DNA from: Streptomyces sp. SAI-127
GTDB lineage: Bacteria > Actinomycetota > Actinomycetes > Streptomycetales > Streptomycetaceae
Reading direction: 5' to 3'
Assembly (NCBI RefSeq): GCF_029894425.1
Contig: NZ_JARXYJ010000001.1
Span: forward strand, 3,968,001-4,032,000
Length of the DNA: 64,000 nt
Below, one piece after another: positions 10,483 to 19,499 of this stretch (its first letter is position 1; each line of letters starts with the position of its first letter). The notes beneath the pieces are model-generated. The model did no database searches, was not told the origin of the DNA, and worked only from the letters and a program-made list of their open reading frames with translations. A program made the position numbers and the translations under genes.

Positions 10483-10857
10483 TCAGCCCGCCTGGGCTAT
10501 GCGCGCCGCCCTCGCCGCCTTCTGCAGTTCCAGGTCGCGGCGGCGCCTGCGGGCCAGGACCACCCGGCGTTCCGCTGCGGTCAGGCCGCCCCAGACGCCG
10601 TAGGGCTCGGGTTGGAGCAGGGCGTGTTCGCGGCACTCGACCATGACGGGACAGCGGGCACAGACGCGCTTCGCGGCCTCCTCGCGGGAAAGCCTGGCGG
10701 CGGTGGGTTCCTTGGACGGGGCGAAGAACAGGCCGGCCTCGTCGCGCCGGCACACCGCCTCGGTGTGCCATGGAGCGTCTTGGTCCCTGTCCCGCACTGG
10801 CACCCGCTGGGCCGGAACGGCAGCTACCTGCAGGGACGAATGCGGCGGTTGCAGCAC
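10483..10857 (-). CDS. WhiB-family iron-sulfur transcription factor (probably WblI-like)
   Basis: 124 aa starting at GTG 10857, with AGGAG upstream. Four cysteines C36, C66, C69 and C75 (CARCPVMVEC) bind the [4Fe-4S] cluster. GVWGG at 87-91 is the conserved turn, followed by a basic tail ARRRRRDLELQKAARAARIAQ that contacts DNA. Wbl proteins act with the principal sigma factor in development, redox or antibiotic responses. The position next to glpX matches my memory of wblI of S. coelicolor, but the paralogue name is uncertain. It is transcribed toward glpX. Confidence 0.93.
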   Translation of the reverse strand: MLQPPHSSLQVAAVPAQRVPVRDRDQDAPWHTEAVCRRDEAGLFFAPSKEPTAARLSREEAAKRVCARCPVMVECREHALLQPEPYGVWGGLTAAERRVVLARRRRRDLELQKAARAARIAQAG

Positions 10858-11031
10858 GGTCTACTCCTGACGACGGCTTCGCGAGCGAGAGACGATGCAG
10901 CAAGCCCTACCCGCTGTGCGCACGCCTATGCACTGAGTCCCGAACCGCTGGATCGCGGGCGGTCGCGTGCGCTTCCCGGAGCCCACCACGGGCGGATCCG
11001 TTCTCCTCGGATGCGCCCGGATTCACAACCG

Positions 11032-11748
11032 TCAACGATCCAGGTGTTTGCGCAAACTCTTGTCGACCTTGCGATCGACCGCGCGCTGAACCCGGTCGAG
11101 GATGTCCGCGACGAGCTTGCCCCGCTTCGGCCTGGCGTCGACACTGCCCAGGACTGCCCAGCCGTCGACGTACACCACGGGCGCGTCCTGCTCGGCCGAG
11201 TCGAGCGTGTCCACCTGGAAGTCGCCGAGGACACCGACTCCCGTGCCGCGCAGCGAGATGTTCTCGGGGACGCGCACCTCGACGCTGCCGCACAGCGAGA
11301 ACGCCTTGATCACGACCTGGCGGTACTCGAAGATCGCCTCACTGAGGTCGATCTCCACGCTGCCGAAGATCGCGTAGGCGTGGATGCGACGGCCCGCGCG
11401 CCAGCGGCCCTTGCGGACGGCGGCACTCAGGACCGCCACCACGTTGTCGTCGGGGTCGTGGGGGATCGCGTCGGTCGGGCGGTCCGGAGCCGGGGTCCAG
11501 GCCGGGGCGGCACGGCGCTCGTGGGCCGCCGGCAGGTCCCGTATGAAGACCTCCAGCTCGCCCACCGTCTTGGCGCTCAGCACCCCCTCGACCCGCTCCG
11601 CGTGCTCGTCCGCGGTGAGGCGGCCCTCGCCGAGGGCCTCGCGCAGGATGTCGGCGATACGGTCGCGGTCGGCGTCCGAGGCACGCAGGTCGGCCACCGC
11701 GGGTGCGGGGCCCGCGTGCTTCTGAAGGTCGGGCTTCTGAAGGTCCAC
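11032..11748 (-). CDS. DUF1707 / LiaF-like domain protein
   Basis: 238 aa. The N-terminal DUF1707 motif is at about 20-65 (LRASDADRDRIADILREALG, ADEHAERVE), common in actinobacterial membrane or anti-sigma-like proteins. The C-terminal half (about 120-215) has LiaF/YvqF-like beta repeats (AIFGSVEIDLSEA, LCGSVEVRVPENI, VLGSVDARP). No transmembrane segment is seen, so it may be cytosolic. Function unknown. A palindrome lies 19 bp before the ATG and may be its operator. Confidence 0.85.
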   Translation of the reverse strand: MDLQKPDLQKHAGPAPAVADLRASDADRDRIADILREALGEGRLTADEHAERVEGVLSAKTVGELEVFIRDLPAAHERRAAPAWTPAPDRPTDAIPHDPDDNVVAVLSAAVRKGRWRAGRRIHAYAIFGSVEIDLSEAIFEYRQVVIKAFSLCGSVEVRVPENISLRGTGVGVLGDFQVDTLDSAEQDAPVVYVDGWAVLGSVDARPKRGKLVADILDRVQRAVDRKVDKSLRKHLDR

Positions 11749-11766
11749 GGCAGCAGCGTACCGAAA

Positions 11767-11780
11767 CGCGATAGATCGCG
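11767..11780. promoter_or_regulatory. 14-bp near-perfect palindrome upstream of the DUF1707 gene
   Basis: CGCGAT-AG-ATCGCG is centred about 25 bp before the ATG at 11748. The position suits an operator or a roadblock in the 5' leader. The cognate regulator is unknown. Confidence 0.35.
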
Positions 11781-11914
11781 ACTAGGCCTGTGGACAACTC
11801 TTGGCGAACCGACTGAGCCTTACCTCACAAGCTCTCGCCCTCGGACAGGTTCTACGCTGGTGCGGCCCGCCGACGGAGGTGGGTGGCCGTCTTTCGAGTG
11901 AGGAATGGGCTGAG

Positions 11915-13585
<1,671 letters not shown>

Positions 13586-13785
13586 GCCGCCGTCCGGGGC
13601 CGCGTCAGGCAACGATTGCCTCGCGGCTTCGGGGCTACTGCAACATGGATCAGCAACTGCCACGGAGCATGGTGATCGCCTGTCAAGAGCCCGCGCCCGG
13701 CACCATGGCAGCGCCTGCCGCGGCTGTCAGGATCTGGACGACGTTGGATCCGCTGCCCGACGACCGGTGGCCCCGGTAAAGCCTC

Positions 13786-13814
13786 CAGGCCCCTCGGCGA
13801 CGCCGGGGGGCCTG
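13786..13814. terminator. hairpin terminator between fumarase and epoxide hydrolase
   Basis: CAGGCCCC-GGCG pairs with CGCC-GGGGCCTG in an imperfect GC-rich stem between convergent genes. The T-rich tail is weak. It lies 11 bp past the epoxide hydrolase stop. The 240-bp gap also holds a 36-codon ORF at 13670-13780 with no support. Confidence 0.6.
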
Positions 13815-13825
13815 TTGCTGCGTGT

Positions 13826-14998
13826 TCACCGATGGGCGGTCAGCACTGCCGTGAGGCCCTCTTGCAGGTCCTTGACGAAATAGTCGGGGACCTCCAGCGA
13901 CGGGAAGTGGCCCCCGGCTTCGGGTGACCTCCATCGGACGATCTGTCGGTACCGCTCCTGTGCCCAGGGGCGTGGGGACTTCTCGATGTCGCGGGGATAC
14001 ATGGTGATGGCCGACGGGACGTCGACCCGGAGTTCCGGGTCCAGCGAGTTGTGGCTTTCGTAGTAGATGCGGGCAGCCGATGCGCCGGTCCGCGTCAGCC
14101 AGTACAGGGTGACGTCGTCAAGAACGCGGTCGATGGACATCGCCTCGAAGGGGCTGTCCTCGGTGTCCGACCACTCGGCGAACTTGTCGAGGATCCAGGC
14201 GAGAAGCCCGACCGGTGAGTCGACGAGCGAGTAGCCGATGGTCTGCGGCCGGGTCGCCTGCTGCTTCGCGTACGCCGCGCGGTGGCGCCAGAAATCGCGG
14301 GTCTCCTCGGTCCACTCGCGTTCGACCGCCGTCAGCCCGTCCGTCGTCAACCCGGGCGGCGCCTCCGCGAACAATGTGTGGATGCCGAGAACGTGCTCCG
14401 GGAACCTGCCGCCGAGCACCGTGGTGATATTGCCTCCCCAATCGCCGCCGTGGGCTGCGAACCTGCCGTAGCCGAGCCTTCCCATCAGTTCCACCCACGC
14501 GGCCGCGATCCTTTCGGTTCCCCACCCGGTGGTGGCCGGCTTGTCGCTGTAACCAAAACCTGGCAGCGACGGGACCACGACATGGAAAGCCGGCGCGTCT
14601 GCGTCTTTCGGATCTGCCAGCTCGTCCACCACGTCGATGAACTCGGCAATGCTGCCCGGCCAGCCGTGCGTCAGGATCAGTGGAGTGGCATCTGCGCGCG
14701 CCGATCGGCGGTGCAGGAAGTGGATTCCCAGATCGTCAATCTTCGTGCGGAACTGGCCGATACGGTCCAGGCGCTCTTCGAACGACCGCCAGTTGTAGCC
14801 GGTGCGCCAGTAGTTCACGACATCGACGAGGTCGGCGAGCGGAACGCCCTGTTCCCATCGGCGAGGGTCGGGCGCGGCGCGATGGACCGTCTCGGCCTCC
14901 GGCAGTCGCGCCGCGGCCAGCCGCGCGCGCAGATCGTCGAGGTCGGCGTCAGTCGCGCGGGCTTCAAAGGGCTGTACGTCGCTGGTCAGACGGGGCAT
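13826..14998 (-). CDS. epoxide hydrolase (EHN domain, alpha/beta hydrolase)
   Basis: 390 aa from ATG 14998, which has a near-ideal AGGAGGTCTC upstream. The N-terminal EHN domain (about 5-110) precedes an alpha/beta hydrolase fold. HGWPGS at 111-116 forms the oxyanion-hole region, the nucleophile is D186 in HGGDWGG, and the catalytic histidine is probably H364 in GGHFPSLE. It would open epoxides to diols in the cytosol. The physiological substrate cannot be told. The gene is divergent from a CGNR regulator and shares with it an 88-bp spacer holding two operator-like repeats, so it is probably that regulator's target. Confidence 0.92.
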   Translation of the reverse strand: MPRLTSDVQPFEARATDADLDDLRARLAAARLPEAETVHRAAPDPRRWEQGVPLADLVDVVNYWRTGYNWRSFEERLDRIGQFRTKIDDLGIHFLHRRSARADATPLILTHGWPGSIAEFIDVVDELADPKDADAPAFHVVVPSLPGFGYSDKPATTGWGTERIAAAWVELMGRLGYGRFAAHGGDWGGNITTVLGGRFPEHVLGIHTLFAEAPPGLTTDGLTAVEREWTEETRDFWRHRAAYAKQQATRPQTIGYSLVDSPVGLLAWILDKFAEWSDTEDSPFEAMSIDRVLDDVTLYWLTRTGASAARIYYESHNSLDPELRVDVPSAITMYPRDIEKSPRPWAQERYRQIVRWRSPEAGGHFPSLEVPDYFVKDLQEGLTAVLTAHR

Positions 14999-15018
14999 GA
15001 GACCTCCTGGCCGGTCGC

Positions 15019-15039
15019 GGAACCGTCTAAGGCGGTTCC
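15019..15039. promoter_or_regulatory. operator candidate 1 (inverted repeat)
   Basis: GGAACCG-TCTAAGG-CGGTTCC is a 7-bp inverted repeat with a 7-bp centre. It lies 21 bp upstream of the epoxide hydrolase ATG. The same sequence recurs 47 bp away at 15066-15086. Confidence 0.6.
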
Positions 15040-15065
15040 AGCGTGGCATGTCTTCATGCCTGCGA

Positions 15066-15086
15066 GCAACCGGCTAAGGTGGTTCC
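15066..15086. promoter_or_regulatory. operator candidate 2, covering the CGNR gene ribosome site
   Basis: GCAACCGGCTAAGGTGGTTCC shares AACC-n-CTAAGG-n-GGTTCC with site 1. It ends at the base before the ATG at 15087 and contains the AAGGTGG ribosome site. A protein bound here would block its own gene's transcription, and transcripts starting upstream carry the same sequence. Confidence 0.6.
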
Positions 15087-15662
15087 ATGCGTGCCGGCTT
15101 CCCTGACTTCCGCCTCGGTACCGTGCTGGCGACCAGCTTCACGGGGACTCTGTCGGAGCGTCACGGCGACGCCGTGGAGCGCATTCCCACGCCCCACCGA
15201 CTCGTCGACTGGCTGGCCGTGTACGGCCTCGCCGTGGACTCCTGCACCCCTGCCCAGCTCGACCTCGCTCGGGAACTGCGGGAGTCGATTCACGCCGCCG
15301 CGACAGCGGCCGCGCTCCAGGACGCTCTGCCTGCGTCCGCTGTCCAAGTCATCAATGACCGCAGCGCTCAGGGCCGGGCCGCGGCGATCCTGACGCCCGA
15401 GGGCAAGCGGCGATGGCGGCTCAGCTCGCCCTCCCGTGTGGAAGACGCCCTCGGGGTGATCGCCGCCGACGCGATCAGCATCATCGCGGGCGAACGAGAC
15501 GGAAAGTTGGCCTTGTGCGCATCACCGACCTGCCAAGCCGCCTTCTTCGACACCAGCCAAAGCCGCACCCGCAAATGGTGTGACATGAACACGTGCGGGA
15601 ACCGCCAGAAGAAGGCGCGCTTCAACGCCAACCAGCGCAAGAACACCGGATCAGCGGAATGA
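15087..15662 (+). CDS. CGNR zinc-finger / ABATE-domain transcription regulator
   Basis: 191 aa. The N-terminal ABATE-type ligand or stress domain covers about 10-130. The C-terminal zinc finger uses C144, C149, C165 and C170, with CGNR at 170-173 followed by basic QKKARFNANQRK. CGNR proteins are thought to be DNA-binding regulators of detoxification or small-molecule genes. It is divergent from the epoxide hydrolase, and two near-identical palindromes lie in the shared spacer, one abutting its ATG. Autoregulation and control of the hydrolase are inferred. Confidence 0.9.
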   Translation: MRAGFPDFRLGTVLATSFTGTLSERHGDAVERIPTPHRLVDWLAVYGLAVDSCTPAQLDLARELRESIHAAATAAALQDALPASAVQVINDRSAQGRAAAILTPEGKRRWRLSSPSRVEDALGVIAADAISIIAGERDGKLALCASPTCQAAFFDTSQSRTRKWCDMNTCGNRQKKARFNANQRKNTGSAE

Positions 15663-15691
15663 TCGTTACCTCGGCAGCCTCCTACGCCGGT

Positions 15692-16021
15692 TCACACAGG
15701 CTCGTTGCCGTTCTCTGCGGTCGAGTCCGCCGGCTGGTCCAACGACCGGCGGGGGCCGGGCAGTCGGGGGCGGTGGGGAGCGGGGAAGGGCGTCGGGTTT
15801 CTCGGGTGGCGGTGGCGGTAGGCCAGCCAGCCGCGGAATGACACCGACACCGCCGTGGCGAGGGCGGCGATCAGGGTCGGGCCCGTGTCCGCAGCGAGCA
15901 CGATGACCAGCATGGTCGCCAGGATGGACAGCAGCGCCAGGAGATTGGCGGCCAGTTCGATCATCTGGAAACGCAGGTGGGAATCGCGGTCGTCGTGGGG
16001 GTCCCGCCACGGTCCGTGCAT
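15692..16021 (-). CDS. small membrane protein, unknown function
   Basis: 109 aa from ATG 16021, with GAAAGG about 8 nt upstream. A polar N-terminus (HGPWRDPHDDRDSHLR) is followed by two adjacent hydrophobic segments at about 20-41 and 45-60. The tail is rich in proline and arginine (HRHPRNPTPFPAPHRPRLPG). I do not recognise a family. It lies between the CGNR gene and a coiled-coil regulator in what looks like an accessory insert. An ATG nine codons earlier is possible but has no ribosome site. Confidence 0.6.
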   Translation of the reverse strand: MHGPWRDPHDDRDSHLRFQMIELAANLLALLSILATMLVIVLAADTGPTLIAALATAVSVSFRGWLAYRHRHPRNPTPFPAPHRPRLPGPRRSLDQPADSTAENGNEPV

Positions 16022-16290
16022 GGATATTGCCTTTCGGTCGTACAACACGCCTGCGGCGGCGGCCGTTTGGCCCCTTCTCCAGCCGTCTGCTCATATGTAT
16101 CACTGACCACGTTCCGCCTCTCGCCACTCACCCGCCTCTTCAGTTCTCCGCTAAAAACCGAGAAGGGCAACGGCAATTGGATCTTCGGCGGACTGCCACA
16201 CTTGTCGGGCAGAAAGGGAAGGGAGGGCCTCCCCCGCCCCCGCCACGCTCAAGATCGTTGAGAGTACGGGGGCCCCGGGGGCGATCGACG

Positions 16291-16986
16291 TTGTCAAAGC
16301 ACCGCAGATCCCCGATCGAACAGTTCGGCCAGGAGCTCAACGCATTCTGCCTGGACTCGAATGTGAGCATGGCCCGCATCGCGGAAGTCAGTTTTCGCAG
16401 CAAGACGGGGGTCTACCGGGCGTGGTGCAAAACGGAGCTGGCCTCCTGGAAACTGATCGAGGACGTGGTCAGGGCGATCTGTGAGATCTGCCAGTATCCG
16501 GAGGACAAGGAGCAGGAAACCCTCGATTACTGGCGGCGCAGATACCGTGCGGCCGAGGCGGAGGTCCACGCCGCCGAGGAAAATGTGGCCTCGCGGCTCA
16601 ACGACATCGTCGAGCGGCTCGACCAGCACACGTACCGCACCGACCGCCTCGAACAGACACTGCAGTCCCTCACCACCGAACTGGCCGGGTTACAGCGCGG
16701 TCGGCCCTCCGACCCCGAGGCCACTCTGTACTTCGGGCACCCCTCCGGGCGCGAGGCGGACCAGCCGGAGTGGCTGACGGAGATCCGCCGGCACATCGTC
16801 CGGTTCGAGCAGGAGGCCGAGCGGCTGCGAGCGGAGTCGCAGCAGGCCGACCTGCGCGCACGGGAGTTGGCCGAGCACGCCCGCCAGGTCCAGTCCCGCG
16901 CCGACGAACTGCACCGCTACCTGGCCACTCTGTTCCCGCCCCCCGAGCGGCCGAGCCTGCCGGGCCAGGTTCTGCGCCAGGAATAG
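16291..16986 (+). CDS. HTH / coiled-coil putative regulator with a TTA codon
   Basis: 231 aa if started at TTG 16291, which has GGGGGCGATCGACG upstream. The frame is open further left without a better start, and ATG 16370 would cut the helix-turn-helix. Residues 8-60 form an HTH-like region (SMARIAEVSFRSKTGVYRAW). Two charged coiled coils follow at about 85-135 and 170-215. Codon 134 (16690-16692) is TTA, the rare leucine codon read by the bldA tRNA in Streptomyces, so translation may be developmentally gated. Specific function is not recognised. Confidence 0.65.
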   Translation: MSKHRRSPIEQFGQELNAFCLDSNVSMARIAEVSFRSKTGVYRAWCKTELASWKLIEDVVRAICEICQYPEDKEQETLDYWRRRYRAAEAEVHAAEENVASRLNDIVERLDQHTYRTDRLEQTLQSLTTELAGLQRGRPSDPEATLYFGHPSGREADQPEWLTEIRRHIVRFEQEAERLRAESQQADLRARELAEHARQVQSRADELHRYLATLFPPPERPSLPGQVLRQE

Positions 16987-17029
16987 CCTCGGCAGTCACG
17001 GACGCTGACCACGACGGAGGTGATCGGCA

Positions 17030-18433
17030 GTGGCCGACGAGCAGCAGGAACAGGCGTTTCGCATCGAGCACGACTCCATGGGCGAGGTCCGTGTCCCGGT
17101 GGACGCCAGGTGGCGGGCCCAGACCCAGCGGGCAGTGGAGAACTTCCCCATCTCCGGGCAGCGGATCGAACGGGCGCACATCGAGGCGCTCGCCCGGATC
17201 AAGGGGGCGGCCGCGAAGGTGAACGCGCGGCTGGGGGTGCTCGACAAGGACGTCGCGGAGGCGATCCAGGAGGCGGCCGACGAGGTGGCCCGCGGGAACT
17301 GGGACGCGCACTTCCCCGTCGACGTCTTCCAGACCGGGTCCGGCACCTCGTCCAACATGAACACCAACGAGGTCATCGCGACGCTGGCGACCGAGCGGCT
17401 CGGCCGTGACGTGCACCCCAACGACCACGTCAACGCCTCCCAGTCGTCCAACGACGTCTTCCCCTCCTCCATCCACATCGCCGCCACTGCCGCCGTCACC
17501 CGGGATCTGATCCCCGCCCTCGACCATCTCGCCACGGCCCTCGCCCGCAAGTCCGAGGAGTTCGCCGACGTCGTCAAGTCCGGGCGGACCCATCTCATGG
17601 ACGCCACCCCGGTGACCCTGGGCCAGGAGTTCGGGGGGTACGCGGCGCAGGTGCGGTACGGCATCGAGCGGCTGCAGGCCTCTCTTCCCCGGCTCGCCGA
17701 GCTGCCGTTGGGCGGCACCGCGGTCGGCACCGGCATCAACACCCCGCCCGGTTTCTCCGCCGCCGTCATCGAGGAGGTCGCCCGCACCACCGGGCTGCCG
17801 CTCACCGAGGCGCGGGACCACTTCGAGGCGCAGGGCGCCCGGGACGGGATCGTGGAGACCAGCGGGCAGCTCAGGACCATCGCGGTCGGCCTGACGAAGA
17901 TCGCGAATGATCTGCGGTGGATGTCCTCCGGGCCCAGGACCGGGCTCGCGGAGATCTCCCTGCCCGACCTCCAGCCCGGCTCGTCGATCATGCCCGGCAA
18001 GGTCAACCCCGTGATCCCGGAGGCCGTCCTCATGGTCGCCGCGCAGGTCGTCGGGAACGACGCGACCGTCGCCACCGCCGGTGCGGCCGGCAACTTCGAG
18101 CTCAACGTCATGCTGCCGGTCATCGCCAAGAACGTCCTGGAGTCGGTCCGGCTGCTCGCCAACGTCTCCCGGCTGCTGGCCGACCGGACCGTCGACGGGA
18201 TCGTCGCGCACCGCGAACGCGCCCGGGAGTACGCCGAGTCCTCGCCCTCCGTGGTCACCCCGCTCAACAAGTACATCGGGTACGAGGAGGCCGCGAAGGT
18301 CGCCAAGAAGGCCCTCGCGGAGCTGAAGACGATCCGCCAGGTCGTACTGGAGAGCGGCTATGTCGAACGCGGCGATCTGACGGAGGAGCAGCTCGACGAG
18401 GCGCTGGATGTCCTGCGGATGACACGGCCGTAA
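17030..18433 (+). CDS. fumC: class II fumarate hydratase
   Basis: 467 aa from GTG 17030, with GGAGG upstream. It belongs to the aspartase/fumarase family. The N-terminal region has [18 protein letters not shown], the middle has [20 protein letters not shown], and the signature loop [15 protein letters not shown] (about 319-333) carries the catalytic serine. It is iron-free and heat- and oxygen-stable, complementing the class I enzyme upstream. The C-terminal segment [18 protein letters not shown] is normal, so the gene is intact. Confidence 0.96.
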   Translation: MADEQQEQAFRIEHDSMGEVRVPVDARWRAQTQRAVENFPISGQRIERAHIEALARIKGAAAKVNARLGVLDKDVAEAIQEAADEVARGNWDAHFPVDVFQTGSGTSSNMNTNEVIATLATERLGRDVHPNDHVNASQSSNDVFPSSIHIAATAAVTRDLIPALDHLATALARKSEEFADVVKSGRTHLMDATPVTLGQEFGGYAAQVRYGIERLQASLPRLAELPLGGTAVGTGINTPPGFSAAVIEEVARTTGLPLTEARDHFEAQGARDGIVETSGQLRTIAVGLTKIANDLRWMSSGPRTGLAEISLPDLQPGSSIMPGKVNPVIPEAVLMVAAQVVGNDATVATAGAAGNFELNVMLPVIAKNVLESVRLLANVSRLLADRTVDGIVAHRERAREYAESSPSVVTPLNKYIGYEEAAKVAKKALAELKTIRQVVLESGYVERGDLTEEQLDEALDVLRMTRP

Positions 18434-18505
18434 CCTTTCCCCGCCCCGGGGTGAACCGTGACGCGCACCGCAGCGTCGTATGCCTATGGCACCTAATATC
18501 TGGTC

Positions 18506-19200
18506 ATGGCAGACGGTGGAGCGGTGAGAGCGGTGGAAGCGGGTACGTCGGCGCACTTCTGGGAGCCCGGGAGCCAGATCCTGTGGCGCTACCGGGAGAA
18601 CGCCGGCGCGCACGTCCACATCGCCCGTCCGGTCACCGTCGTACGCGACGACGAGGACCTGCTCGCCGTGTGGCTGGCACCGGGCACCGAGTGTGTGCGG
18701 CCGGTGCTGGCCGACGGGACACCGGTGCATGCCGAGCCGCTGGAGTCGCGTTACACCAAGCCGCGTTCCGTGCAGCGGGACCGCTGGTTCGGCACCGGCG
18801 TGCTGAAGCTGGCGCGGCCGGGGCTGCCGTGGTCGGTGTGGCTGTTCTGGGAGCCGGGCTGGCGGTTCAAGAACTGGTATGTGAACCTCGAGGAGCCGCT
18901 GACGCGCTGGACCCGGGGTGTGGACTCCGAGGACCACTTCCTGGACATCACCGTGGATCCGGACCGCAGTTGGCAGTGGCGCGGGACGAGGACGAGTTCG
19001 CGCAGGCCCAGCAGGACGGGCTGATGGGCCCGGACCTGGCCGAACAGGTCAGGGAGGCGGGGCGGTCCGCGGTGGAGGTGATCCGCGCCTGGGGCCCGCC
19101 GTTCTCGGACGGCTGGCCCGACTGGCGGCCCGATCCGTCCTGGACTGTGCCGCTTCTTCCGGAAGACTGGGACCGTACGCCCGCGCACTTGTCCTCATGA
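18506..19200 (+). pseudogene. DUF402 protein gene with a frameshift near 18983
   Basis: From ATG 18506 the frame encodes a DUF402 domain (FWEPGSQILWRYRENAG, RSVQRDRWFGTGVLKLARPG, FKNWYVNLEEPLTRW), up to SWQWR at 18968-18982. Two extra G residues at 18983-18984 then break the frame and give a stop at 19022. Reading on in the shifted frame restores a normal C-terminus (DEDEFAQAQQDGLMGPDLAE, GWPDWRPDPSW) to a stop at 19200. Family length is about 230 aa, so the intact gene would fit exactly. It is either a fresh mutation or a sequencing error. DUF402 proteins are RNA-associated or phosphatase-like; the role here is unknown. Confidence 0.85.
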
Positions 19201-19316
19201 GACCCTTGATGCGCCCCCGGGCTGCAAACGTAGGATCGTCCTCCGCAAGAGTGCGCAGCGGCAACTACCGGAGCGGGCACTGGGCTTGACCGATCGTCAC
19301 CGAGGGGCGGCAGGAC

Positions 19317-19499
19317 GTGAGCGTGGGGTACGAGGGCAACACCGGTACGGGCCGCGGAAGGTTGACCAAAAACGCAGGAACAGCCCCTGACCACGCGGGA
19401 ATTTCGTTCCTGGGACACGCATTCCGGGTATCGGGATTTCGGCGGGACCAACTGCGCGTACGGCGTGCAGCCCCGGACGGACGGATTCGACACGCGTGA
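19317..19499 (+). CDS. possible 60-codon leader ORF before the SpoIIE-type gene
   Basis: GTG 19317 follows a GGCAGG motif. The 60-aa frame ends in TGA overlapping the next gene's GTG start (GTGA), which would couple their translation. The sequence is basic with no recognised domain and may be chance. The 19201-19495 gap otherwise shows nothing definite. Confidence 0.25.
   Translation: MSVGYEGNTGTGRGRLTKNAGTAPDHAGISFLGHAFRVSGFRRDQLRVRRAAPDGRIRHA

Noticed and set aside
13670..13780. 36-codon ORF between fumarase and epoxide hydrolase
   Set aside because: No ribosome site, no domain, and located beside a terminator; likely chance.
16670..18937. 755-codon minus-strand frame opposite fumC
   Set aside because: Shadow of fumC and neighbours; no recognisable motif.
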